DNA of 9,325 nt from JAZRWQ01 sp045599805 (GTDB lineage: Bacteria; Bacillota; Clostridia; Oscillospirales; UMGS1783), in assembly GCA_045599805.1 (NCBI GenBank), contig JAZRWQ010000092.1, forward strand, positions 1-9,325. The letters are read 5' to 3'. Below the pieces are notes generated by a model, which was given only the letters and a program-made list of their open reading frames with translations, had not been told where the DNA came from and ran no database searches. The translations under genes were made by a program, and so were the position numbers. This document shows positions 1 through 5,851 of this stretch, one piece after another; the first letter of the stretch is position 1; every line of letters starts with the position of its first letter.

Positions 1-672
1 ACGCTCAAAACGGTTCAGGCGGCAGATAAGTACGGTGTAAAGCGTTTCGTGCTTATATCTACTGATAAAGCTGTTAATCCCACCAATATAATGGGCGCAA
101 CAAAACGTATCTGCGAAATGATTGTTCAGATGTACAATAACCGTTCCGAGACCGACTTTGTCGCAGTCCGTTTCGGCAATGTTCTTGGCAGCAACGGCAG
201 CGTAATACCTCTTTTCAAGAAGCAGATCGAGGCAGGCGGCCCGGTTACCGTTACCGATCCCGATATAATCCGCTATTTTATGACGATACCCGAAGCGGTA
301 TCGCTGGTATTGCAGGCAGGCGCCTATGCGAAAGGCGGCGAGATATTCGTTCTCGATATGGGCGATCCCGTAAAGATTCTCGACCTTGCGGAAAATCTTA
401 TCACTCTTTCCGGCCATATTCCCAATGTTGATATTAAGATAGAGTTTACCGGTCTTCGTCCCGGCGAAAAGAAATATGAAGAACTGCTTATGGATGAAGA
501 AGGCCTTGAAGTTACGGCAAATCACCGTATCTTTATCGGCAAGCCGATAGATTTCAATGAGGATGAATTTGAAGCCAAGCTTGAGAATCTGCGCGCTGTT
601 ATGATGGACGACGGCGAGGATATCAGAGCCGATGTCAGCGAAATAGTTCCGACCTATCATTATAAAAAATAA
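1..672 (+). CDS. NDP-sugar 4,6-dehydratase/epimerase, FlaA1/CapD-like (3' part)
   Basis: The reading frame is open from the first base, so the gene starts before the window; 223 C-terminal residues are present. It is an extended short-chain dehydrogenase/reductase of the membrane-linked polysaccharide biosynthesis group (WbpM, PglF, FlaA1, CapD), which acts on UDP-sugars for capsule, glycan or glycoprotein synthesis. Seen: STDKAVNPTN at residues 20-29, then MGATK at 31-35, where the usual YxxxK catalytic pair is MxxxK as is typical of this group; RFGNVLGSNGSVIPLF at 57-72; a substrate-binding stretch around TDPDIIRYFM at 85-94; and the family signature GLRPGEKKYEELL at 151-163. The NAD-binding GxxGxxG motif and any N-terminal membrane segments would lie upstream. 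Whether it is a dehydratase or an epimerase cannot be decided from this part. The gene ends 4 bp before a terminator hairpin. Confidence 0.9.
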   Translation, partial: TLKTVQAADKYGVKRFVLISTDKAVNPTNIMGATKRICEMIVQMYNNRSETDFVAVRFGNVLGSNGSVIPLFKKQIEAGGPVTVTDPDIIRYFMTIPEAVSLVLQAGAYAKGGEIFVLDMGDPVKILDLAENLITLSGHIPNVDIKIEFTGLRPGEKKYEELLMDEEGLEVTANHRIFIGKPIDFNEDEFEAKLENLRAVMMDDGEDIRADVSEIVPTYHYKK

Positions 673-675
673 AAA

Positions 676-706
676 AAGAGTCAGACATATCCTGTGTCTG
701 ACTCTT
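676..706. terminator. Bidirectional intrinsic terminator between convergent genes
   Basis: A 12-bp perfect stem (AAGAGTCAGACA at 676-687 with TGTCTGACTCTT at 695-706) encloses a 7-nt loop. On the + strand it is followed by ATATTTTT, and on the - strand by the complement of the A run 671-677. It lies between the stop codons of the + strand sugar-nucleotide gene (670-672) and the - strand amidohydrolase (713-715), so it can end both transcripts. Confidence 0.9.
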
Positions 707-712
707 ATATTT

Positions 713-1888
713 TTACACCTCACCGTTGAGATAGTCAAATGCATATTGAGCTTCAAGCGCCGCGGCAACGGTTATTTCCTTTTCATCGATGTTGAATCTC
801 GGACTGTGAAGAGGGAATAGTGTTTCGGGTTTATCATTATTAGCAATGCCCAGATAAGCATAAGCGCCGCTTACCTTTTCCTGAAATCTTGCAAAATCGT
901 CTCCGCCCATGGATAATTCTCTCTTGGTTTGCAAATGCTCTTTTCCGAAAAGCTTTATAACGGTTTTTCTTACCTCCTCACACTCGGGCAGGGGATTTAT
1001 AAGCGGAGGGGTGTTGTCCACCCATTCTATCTCGCATTTGCAGCCGCAGCTTTCGCATATGCTCTGCGTTACTTTTTCTGCTTCTTTTTTTGCAAATTCG
1101 CGTGTTTTTGGAGATATCGCGCGAAGTGTGCCTTCGATTATGCTATCATCCGGTATTATGTTGTAGGCGTTTCCGGAGTGGAGCGTGCTTGCGCTGAGCA
1201 GTATCGGTTCGGCGGGTGATATGCGGCGTGTCGTTATTCCCTGCAGTGCAATGACTGTCTGACAGGCACAGTAAAGTGCGTCGGCAGACTGTTCGGGAAG
1301 CATTACGTGGGCGGATTTGCCCTTAATGTGTATCCGCATTATGTCAACGGACGCGTTGTTGCAGCCTTCCATTACGCTTACGTTTCCCGCAGGTACGTCG
1401 ATGGCGGCATGGCATCCGAATACGCGGTCATATCCATCGGGTATGCCTGCATCCACAAAGGCTTTTGCACCGACGCCGTTTTCCTCCGCGTGCTGGAATA
1501 TAAGGCCAACTTTGCCGCACAAATCGTTTTTGTTCTCACAAAGCATTTTTGCCGCGGTTAAAAGCGCGGCTGTAGTTGCGTCGTGTCCGCAGGCGTGCAT
1601 AACGCCGTTATTTTGAGATTTATACGGTATGTCGTTTTGTTCCGTAACGGCAAGGGCATCGGTATCCGTCCTTAAAAGTATGCTTTTGCCGCTTTTTGCG
1701 CCGATAAGCTCGGCATAAACGCCTGTTTTGTCAATGCGCCTATGCGGCAGTCCAAGCATATCAAGCTCTTTTTCTATTCTCTCTGCCGTGTTGAATTCAT
1801 TCTGGCTTGTTTCTGGATGTGCGTGAAAATACCTGCGAAGCTCTATCGCGTAAGAGCTTAATTCTTCAGTGCGTTCAAGAAAATTCAT
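713..1888 (-). CDS. M20D-family metal-dependent amidohydrolase (N-acyl amino acid/peptide hydrolase)
   Basis: A full-length 391-residue cytoplasmic protein of the M20D peptidase family (amidohydrolases such as hippurate hydrolase, N-acetyl-diaminopimelate deacetylase and indole-acetyl-amino acid hydrolase). These enzymes use a binuclear metal centre to remove an acyl group from an amino acid or dipeptide. The expected metal and catalytic residues are visible: MHACGHD at 97-103 (Cys100, His102), FQHAEE at 131-136 (Glu135/Glu136), GCHA at 158-161 (His160) and LHSPRF at 360-365 (His361). RTDTDAL at 73-79 matches the family RADMDAL motif. The lid/dimerisation region (about 180-290) carries GKSAH at 190-194 but has PEQSAD where PHxxxD is common. 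The start at 1888 is supported by GGAGGG (1893-1898) placed 4 nt upstream. The gene is transcribed divergently from the purine operon from its own promoter. No signal peptide is seen and the exact substrate cannot be assigned. Confidence 0.92.
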   Translation of the reverse strand: MNFLERTEELSSYAIELRRYFHAHPETSQNEFNTAERIEKELDMLGLPHRRIDKTGVYAELIGAKSGKSILLRTDTDALAVTEQNDIPYKSQNNGVMHACGHDATTAALLTAAKMLCENKNDLCGKVGLIFQHAEENGVGAKAFVDAGIPDGYDRVFGCHAAIDVPAGNVSVMEGCNNASVDIMRIHIKGKSAHVMLPEQSADALYCACQTVIALQGITTRRISPAEPILLSASTLHSGNAYNIIPDDSIIEGTLRAISPKTREFAKKEAEKVTQSICESCGCKCEIEWVDNTPPLINPLPECEEVRKTVIKLFGKEHLQTKRELSMGGDDFARFQEKVSGAYAYLGIANNDKPETLFPLHSPRFNIDEKEITVAAALEAQYAFDYLNGEV

Positions 1889-1916
1889 ACTGCCCTCCGA
1901 AATTATATTTATATAT

Positions 1917-1945
1917 ATTATAAAATATAAATGTTACTATTTCAA
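1917..1945 (-). promoter_or_regulatory. Sigma-A type promoter for the amidohydrolase gene
   Basis: Read on the - strand, TTGAAA (1940-1945) and a perfect TATAAT (1917-1922) are separated by exactly 17 bp. This predicts transcription starting near 1910 and a leader of about 20 nt holding the GGAGGG ribosome binding site. Its -35 box lies 2 bp from the -35 box of the divergent purine promoter. Confidence 0.8.
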
Positions 1946-1951
1946 TATTGA
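1942..1951. repeat. 10-bp perfect palindrome between divergent -35 boxes
   Basis: TCAATATTGA is its own reverse complement and spans the inner parts of both -35 boxes. It could be an operator that controls both promoters at once, or simply the result of two similar TTGA-starting boxes facing apart. The symmetric core is explained almost entirely by the two boxes plus a central TA, so an operator role is speculative. Confidence 0.35.
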
Positions 1952-1976
1952 CTTTTAAGATAAGCTGATATATAAT
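1948..1976 (+). promoter_or_regulatory. Sigma-A type promoter for the purine operon
   Basis: TTGACT (1948-1953) and a perfect TATAAT (1971-1976) are separated by 17 bp, a near-consensus housekeeping promoter. Transcription should begin around 1982-1984, only a few bases before the riboswitch aptamer, so the RNA leader is almost entirely riboswitch plus terminator. Nothing resembling a B. subtilis PurR box was noticed, so control probably rests mainly on the RNA. Confidence 0.88.
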
Positions 1977-1989
1977 TTAAGTACAATCA

Positions 1990-2065
1990 AGCACCTCTGT
2001 AACTGACGGAAATGTGGAGCACCACAAGGGAGCAGGGGATGTATTTTAAAGCCGACCGTCTGGGC
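1990..2065 (+). ncRNA. ZTP riboswitch (pfl motif) aptamer
   Basis: This leader RNA matches the ZTP/ZMP-sensing riboswitch. P1 is seen as CCTCT (1994-1998) with AGGGG (2034-2038). The conserved internal strand AACTGACGG is at 2001-2009. P2 is TGTGG (2013-2017) with CCACA (2022-2026) around an AGCA loop, followed by AAGGGAGCAGGGG. P3 is GCC (2051-2053) with GGC (2063-2065), whose loop holds CCGTC (2056-2060). That loop is perfectly complementary to GACGG (2005-2009), giving the pseudoknot that defines the class; the family more often has GGCG with CGCC, so the change here is compensated on both sides. The ligand is ZMP/ZTP (AICAR mono/triphosphate), which accumulates when 10-formyl-tetrahydrofolate is scarce. 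The operon downstream makes and consumes ZMP, as expected for the class. The exact 5' edge is approximate. Confidence 0.95.
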
Positions 2066-2102
2066 AGTCTTATCTTAATGGGGTAAGACTGCCCTGTTTT
2101 TT
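2062..2102 (+). terminator. Riboswitch-controlled intrinsic terminator
   Basis: GGGCAGTCTTATC (2062-2074) pairs with GGTAAGACTGCCC (2082-2094) in a 13-bp stem with one G-T pair and a 7-nt loop. TGTTTTTT (2095-2102) follows. The first four bases of the stem, GGGC (2062-2065), are also the 3' side of the riboswitch P3 stem. Ligand-stabilised P3 should therefore prevent this hairpin, so the switch is predicted to turn the operon ON with ZMP/ZTP. Confidence 0.93.
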
Positions 2103-2116
2103 ATGCTTAAAATGAA

Positions 2117-2122
2117 AAGGAG
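2117..2122 (+). promoter_or_regulatory. Ribosome binding site that sets the purE start
   Basis: AAGGAG lies 7 nt before the ATG at 2130. An in-frame upstream ATG at 2103 directly follows the terminator T tract, has no ribosome binding site, and would add nine residues (MLKMKRSKN) not expected in PurE. The 2130 start is therefore preferred. Confidence 0.9.
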
Positions 2123-2129
2123 TAAAAAC

Positions 2130-2624
2130 ATGAAAAAAATCGGAATCATAATGGGCAGCGACAGCGATCTGCCGGTAGTTGAAAAAGCGATAAATACGCT
2201 TAAGGACTTTGAAGTACCCTTTGAAGTTCATGTCTATTCGGCACACAGAACACCCGTCCGGGCTAAAGAATTTGCCGAAAACGCAAGGGCAAACGGCTTT
2301 GGTGCGATAATCGCCGCAGCAGGCATGGCGGCTCATCTTGCAGGAGCACTCGCTGCAAACACCACCCTTCCCGTAATAGGCATCCCAATTAAGGCAGCCT
2401 GCCTTGAGGGAATGGACGCCTTGTTATCCACCGTTATGATGCCGCCCGGAATCCCGGTAAGCACGGTAGGCATTAACGCCGCAAAGAACGCCGCCCTTAT
2501 CGCCATAGAGATACTTGCGGTAACCGATGAAACTTTGGCGCAGAAGCTTAAAGATTTCAGAGAAAATGCCGCCGCAAATGTACTTTCCAAAAACGCAGAT
2601 ATTGAATCTCAATATAATAACTAA
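2130..2624 (+). CDS. purE: N5-carboxyaminoimidazole ribonucleotide mutase, class I PurE
   Basis: PurE converts N5-CAIR to CAIR (4-carboxy-AIR), the carboxylation stage of purine synthesis. With the start at 2130 the protein has 164 residues, a usual length for class I PurE. Seen: phosphate-binding GSDSD at 9-13; SAHRTP at 37-42 with the catalytic His39; AAGMAAHLAG at 63-72; and PVIGIP (81-86) followed by GMDALLSTVMMPPGIP (94-109), a conserved active-site segment. The AAHL and SAHR motifs fit the bacterial N5-CAIR mutase class rather than the class II direct AIR carboxylase. The glycine-rich loop differs from E. coli PurE (Met66 and Ala71 replace Gly and Pro), which I believe is common in Clostridia. 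The partner purK (N5-CAIR synthetase) is not next to it. This is the first gene after the ZTP riboswitch; purC follows after 21 bp. Confidence 0.96.
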   Translation: MKKIGIIMGSDSDLPVVEKAINTLKDFEVPFEVHVYSAHRTPVRAKEFAENARANGFGAIIAAAGMAAHLAGALAANTTLPVIGIPIKAACLEGMDALLSTVMMPPGIPVSTVGINAAKNAALIAIEILAVTDETLAQKLKDFRENAAANVLSKNADIESQYNN

Positions 2625-2645
2625 TAATTCAGGAGGACAAAAAAC

Positions 2646-3356
2646 ATGGAAAAGAAAGAACAGCTGTACGAAGGCAAAGCAAAGAAGGTTTATGCAACCG
2701 AAAATCCCGAACTCGTAATCGTATCCTACAAGGATGATGCCACCGCATTCAACGGCCTCAAAAAGGGCACTATTTCCGGCAAAGGCGTTATCAACAACAA
2801 GATGTCAAATTTCCTTATGCAGATGCTTGCAAAGAAGGGTATCGAATCTCATTTTGTTGAAGAGCTCTCCGACAGAGAAACTCTTGTTAAGAAGGTAAGC
2901 ATTGTTCCTCTTGAAGTAATTATAAGAAACGTTTCCGCAGGCTCGTTCGCAAAGCGTTACGGTGTAGAGGAGGGTATTCCCTTTGAGAATCCCACCATCG
3001 AATTTTCTTATAAGAATGACGATCTCGGCGATCCTTTACTCAATGAATATCATGCGCTGGCATTAAAGCTTGCAACCAAGGAAGAAATAGAAAAAATCAA
3101 GTCTATGTCCTTCAAAATCAATGAAGAATTAAAGGCATTCTTTAAAAACGTAAACGTAGATCTTATCGACTTTAAACTGGAATTCGGCAAGACCGCCGAC
3201 GGCACTATCGTACTGGCTGACGAAATTTCTCCCGATACCTGCCGTTTCTGGGACAGCACTACTCATGAAAAGCTTGATAAGGACCGTTTCAGAAGAGATC
3301 TCGGTAATGTTGAGGATGCCTACAACGAAATGATGAGACGCATCCTCGGTAAATAA
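2646..3356 (+). CDS. purC: SAICAR synthetase
   Basis: PurC joins CAIR and aspartate, using ATP, to form SAICAR. The protein has 236 residues, essentially the length of bacterial PurC. Motifs in order: LYEGKAKKVY at 7-16 (ATP-binding loop), GVINNKMSNFLM at 47-58, VPLEVIIRNVSAGS at 87-100 (Arg94 and SAGS bind substrate), a DDLGDPLLNEYHA stretch at 125-137, and LIDFKLEFG (173-181) followed by ADEISPDTCRFWD (191-203), the conserved magnesium/ATP-site region. The start is set by AGGAGG (2631-2636), 9 nt before the ATG. The next gene, purF, begins 10 bp after the stop, so the two are almost certainly on one transcript. Confidence 0.98.
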   Translation: MEKKEQLYEGKAKKVYATENPELVIVSYKDDATAFNGLKKGTISGKGVINNKMSNFLMQMLAKKGIESHFVEELSDRETLVKKVSIVPLEVIIRNVSAGSFAKRYGVEEGIPFENPTIEFSYKNDDLGDPLLNEYHALALKLATKEEIEKIKSMSFKINEELKAFFKNVNVDLIDFKLEFGKTADGTIVLADEISPDTCRFWDSTTHEKLDKDRFRRDLGNVEDAYNEMMRRILGK

Positions 3357-3366
3357 GAGGTGACTT

Positions 3367-4791
3367 ATGGGCGGTTTTTTCGGCGCGGTCAGCAAAAGAG
3401 ACGTTATTTCCGATGTCTTCTTCGGCGTTGACTATCACTCTCATTTAGGCACACGAAGCGGCGGTATGGCGGCTTACGATGTCGAAAAGGGTTTGCAGAG
3501 AAATATTCACAGTATCGCAAATTCACCATTCAGAACCAAGTTTGAACATATCTTTGACGAGATGCAGGGCACATCGGCAATCGGCTGCATAAACGATTCC
3601 GATCCTCAGCCTCTGCTTATCCGTTCATCGCTCGGCGCATTTGCCATCTGCATGATAGGAATAGTAAACAATTCCGATGTTCTTCTGGAGGCTTATCTTA
3701 AAGAATCCGGCGGACATTTCGATGCAATGAGCGGCGGCAAGATAAATTCCACAGAGCTTGTGGCGGCGCTTATAAGCCAAAAGCCAAGTTTCCTGGAGGG
3801 TATCAAATTTGTGCAGGATATTATCGTCGGCACAGCGTCCATCCTTATCTTAAAGCAGGACGGTACTATTATTGCTTCCCGTGATAAGCTGGGAAGACTT
3901 CCTGTGGCTCTCGGTAAGAATGATGACGGATACTGTGTTTCATTTGAAGCCTATGCCTATAAAAAGCTTGATTATGAGGATTACAGAGAGCTTGGTCCGG
4001 GTGAAATAGTTGAAATAACAAAAGACGGCGTTAATGTATTGAAGGCTCCCGGCAAGGAAATGCGTATATGCGCATTTTTGTGGAGCTATTATGGCTATCC
4101 CACATCGGGCTATGAAGGTGTAAACGTAGAAACCATGCGCTATCGCAATGGTGAAATAATGGCGGAAAATGATAAAAAGAACGGCAACTTGCCCGATATT
4201 GACTTTGTGGGCGGAGTTCCCGATTCCGGAACACCTCACGCCATAGGTTATGCGAATAAAAGCCGTATTCCTTTTGCGCGTCCTTTTATAAAATATACAC
4301 CCACATGGCCCAGAAGCTTTATGCCTACCAACCAGAAGGAAAGAAACAGGGTAGCCCACATGAAGCAGATTCCCGTAATCGAGCTTATTAAGGGCAAAAA
4401 GCTTCTGTTTGTTGACGATTCCATAGTTAGAGGCACTCAGCTTCGCGAAACGGTAGAATTTTTGTATGATAACGGTGCTGAATCTGTAAGTATGCGCTCT
4501 GCTTGCCCTCCCATAATGTACGGCTGCAAGTATCTGAACTTTTCCCGGGCAACCAGTGAAATGGAGCTTATGACACGCACGACCATCGTTGAGCTTGAGG
4601 GTGAAGAAGGACTTAAGCATCTTGATGAATACAGCGATTCAAATACCGAAAGAGGCAAGGCAATGCGTGAGGCAATATGTAAAAAGCTTCATTTCGCCTC
4701 ACTTGAATTTCAGACTCTCGACGGATTATGTGAGTCGATAGGCATTGAGTCCTGCAAGCTGTGCACCTACTGCTGGAGCGGCAAAGAATAA
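3367..4791 (+). CDS. purF: PurF-like PRPP amidotransferase with degenerate glutaminase domain
   Basis: The family makes 5-phosphoribosylamine from PRPP, the first committed purine step, normally with ammonia released from glutamine by an N-terminal Ntn domain. This 474-residue protein keeps the C-terminal phosphoribosyltransferase half: the PRPP loop LLFVDDSIVRGTQ is at 346-358. Cys235 (RICAF), Cys387 (YGCKY), Cys463 and Cys466 (CKLC) match the four cysteines that bind the 4Fe-4S cluster in B. subtilis PurF. The glutaminase half is altered: the protein begins MGGFFGAV where an active enzyme has the nucleophile Cys (CGIFGV); the HVRY-like arginine site reads CINDSD (74-79); and the HNGN oxyanion site reads MIGI (96-99). 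It is therefore likely ammonia-dependent or served by a partner. Start: AGAGG lies 6 nt upstream. Similar MGGFFG proteins exist in Clostridia and Bacteroides (recalled). Confidence 0.88.
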   Translation: MGGFFGAVSKRDVISDVFFGVDYHSHLGTRSGGMAAYDVEKGLQRNIHSIANSPFRTKFEHIFDEMQGTSAIGCINDSDPQPLLIRSSLGAFAICMIGIVNNSDVLLEAYLKESGGHFDAMSGGKINSTELVAALISQKPSFLEGIKFVQDIIVGTASILILKQDGTIIASRDKLGRLPVALGKNDDGYCVSFEAYAYKKLDYEDYRELGPGEIVEITKDGVNVLKAPGKEMRICAFLWSYYGYPTSGYEGVNVETMRYRNGEIMAENDKKNGNLPDIDFVGGVPDSGTPHAIGYANKSRIPFARPFIKYTPTWPRSFMPTNQKERNRVAHMKQIPVIELIKGKKLLFVDDSIVRGTQLRETVEFLYDNGAESVSMRSACPPIMYGCKYLNFSRATSEMELMTRTTIVELEGEEGLKHLDEYSDSNTERGKAMREAICKKLHFASLEFQTLDGLCESIGIESCKLCTYCWSGKE

Positions 4792-4795
4792 AATT

Positions 4796-4802
4796 AAGGA
4801 GA
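4796..4802 (+). promoter_or_regulatory. Ribosome binding site that sets the purM start
   Basis: AAGGAGA is followed by two adjacent in-frame ATGs at 4805 and 4808. Counting from GGAG (4798-4801), the spacing to 4805 is 3 nt, which is too short, and to 4808 is 6 nt, which is good. A farther upstream in-frame ATG at 4745 lies inside purF and has no support. Confidence 0.8.
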
Positions 4803-4807
4803 ACATG

Positions 4808-5851
4808 ATGAATACTAATTCAAAATCTGACAGCTACGCTGCTGCCGGTGTTGATATCACCGCCGGTTACAAAGCAGTTGAGCTTATGAAAAAGCATATT
4901 GCCCGCACCGTAACTCCCGGCGCTGCCTCCGATATAGGCGGTTTCGGCGGTTTGTTTGAGCTGGATATGACGGGTATATCCAAGCCCGTTTTAGTCAGCG
5001 GTACCGACGGCGTAGGCACCAAATTAAAAATAGCATTTCTGATGGACAAGCATGACACCGTAGGTATCGACTGTGTTGCCATGTGTGTAAACGATATTAT
5101 CTGCTGCGGCGCAAAGCCTCTGTTTTTCCTTGACTATATTGCCTGCGGCAAAAACGTTCCCACACGTATTGCCGATATCGTAGCAGGCGTTGCAGAGGGC
5201 TGTGTGCAGGCAGGTGCCGCTCTTATCGGCGGTGAGACCACCGACATGCCCGGCTTCTATCCTGAAAATGAATACGATTTGGCAGGCTATTCCACCGGCG
5301 TTGTGGATAAGGACAAAATTCTTGATAATTCCACCGTTAAAGAGGGCGATGTTATAATCGCTCTGCCCTCCAGCGGCGTTCATTCCAACGGCTTTTCTCT
5401 CGTAAGAAAGGTATTTGACGTTGAGAATAAGGATATAAAATCTCCCGTAGCCGAGCTTGGCGGCAAAAGCATAGGCGAAACCCTGCTCACCCCAACCAGA
5501 ATTTACGTTAAGCCTATGCTTAAACTTTTCGACAATGTAAGCGATAAGGCTGTTTCCCATATAACCGGCGGCGGTTTCTATGAAAACATTCCCAGAAGCA
5601 TCCCCAAGGGTTACGGCGCCAAGATTGAAAAGAGCGCAGTAAACATCCTGCCCATCTTCAAGCTCATTCAGGCTGCAGGCAATATCCCCGAGCGCGATAT
5701 GTTCAATACCTTCAACATGGGTGTCGGCATGAGCGTTGTGGTTGATAAGAACGATGCCGACAGGGCATTGGAAATCTTACGTGCTAACGGCGAAAATGCA
5801 TATATTATCGGCGAAACCGTAAAGGCCGATGAGGGCGTGATTTTATGTTAA
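4808..5851 (+). CDS. purM: AIR synthetase (phosphoribosylformylglycinamidine cyclo-ligase)
   Basis: PurM closes the imidazole ring, turning FGAM into AIR with ATP. The protein has 347 residues (E. coli PurM is about 345) and shows every expected block: GTDGVGTK at 65-72, VNDIICCGAKPLFFLDY at 94-110, IGGETTDMPGFY at 140-151, LPSSGVHSNGFSLVR at 186-200, SHITGGGFYENIPR at 250-263, and FNMGVGM at 302-308. It belongs to the PurM/PurL/SelD/HypE ATP-binding superfamily. The start could also be the adjacent ATG at 4805, which would add one residue. It begins 16 bp after purF ends, and its last 7 bp overlap purN, so translation of the two is probably coupled. Nothing in the protein is unusual. Confidence 0.98.
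   Translation: MNTNSKSDSYAAAGVDITAGYKAVELMKKHIARTVTPGAASDIGGFGGLFELDMTGISKPVLVSGTDGVGTKLKIAFLMDKHDTVGIDCVAMCVNDIICCGAKPLFFLDYIACGKNVPTRIADIVAGVAEGCVQAGAALIGGETTDMPGFYPENEYDLAGYSTGVVDKDKILDNSTVKEGDVIIALPSSGVHSNGFSLVRKVFDVENKDIKSPVAELGGKSIGETLLTPTRIYVKPMLKLFDNVSDKAVSHITGGGFYENIPRSIPKGYGAKIEKSAVNILPIFKLIQAAGNIPERDMFNTFNMGVGMSVVVDKNDADRALEILRANGENAYIIGETVKADEGVILC

Noticed and set aside
1982..2102. Guanine/adenine purine riboswitch or T-box leader
   Set aside because: The conserved three-way-junction sequence of purine riboswitches and the T-box sequence are absent, while the ZTP core, pseudoknot and P3 all match.
2103..2129. Possible earlier purE start at the ATG at 2103
   Set aside because: It lies immediately after the terminator T tract, has no ribosome binding site, and adds residues not expected in PurE; AAGGAG supports 2130.
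1889..2129. PurR-type operator
   Set aside because: I found no pair of CGAA/TTCG-type PurBox elements near the promoter.
3940..4620. Long open frame on the minus strand inside purF (226 codons)
   Set aside because: It lies fully within purF, shows no recognisable motif, and its translation looks like antisense of a coding region; the same holds for the minus-strand frames at 5024-5560, 6332-6796 and 8113-8589.
4745..4807. Possible purM start at the ATG at 4745
   Set aside because: It is inside the end of purF, lacks a ribosome binding site and would add a non-homologous 21-residue tail; AAGGAGA at 4796-4802 supports 4808.
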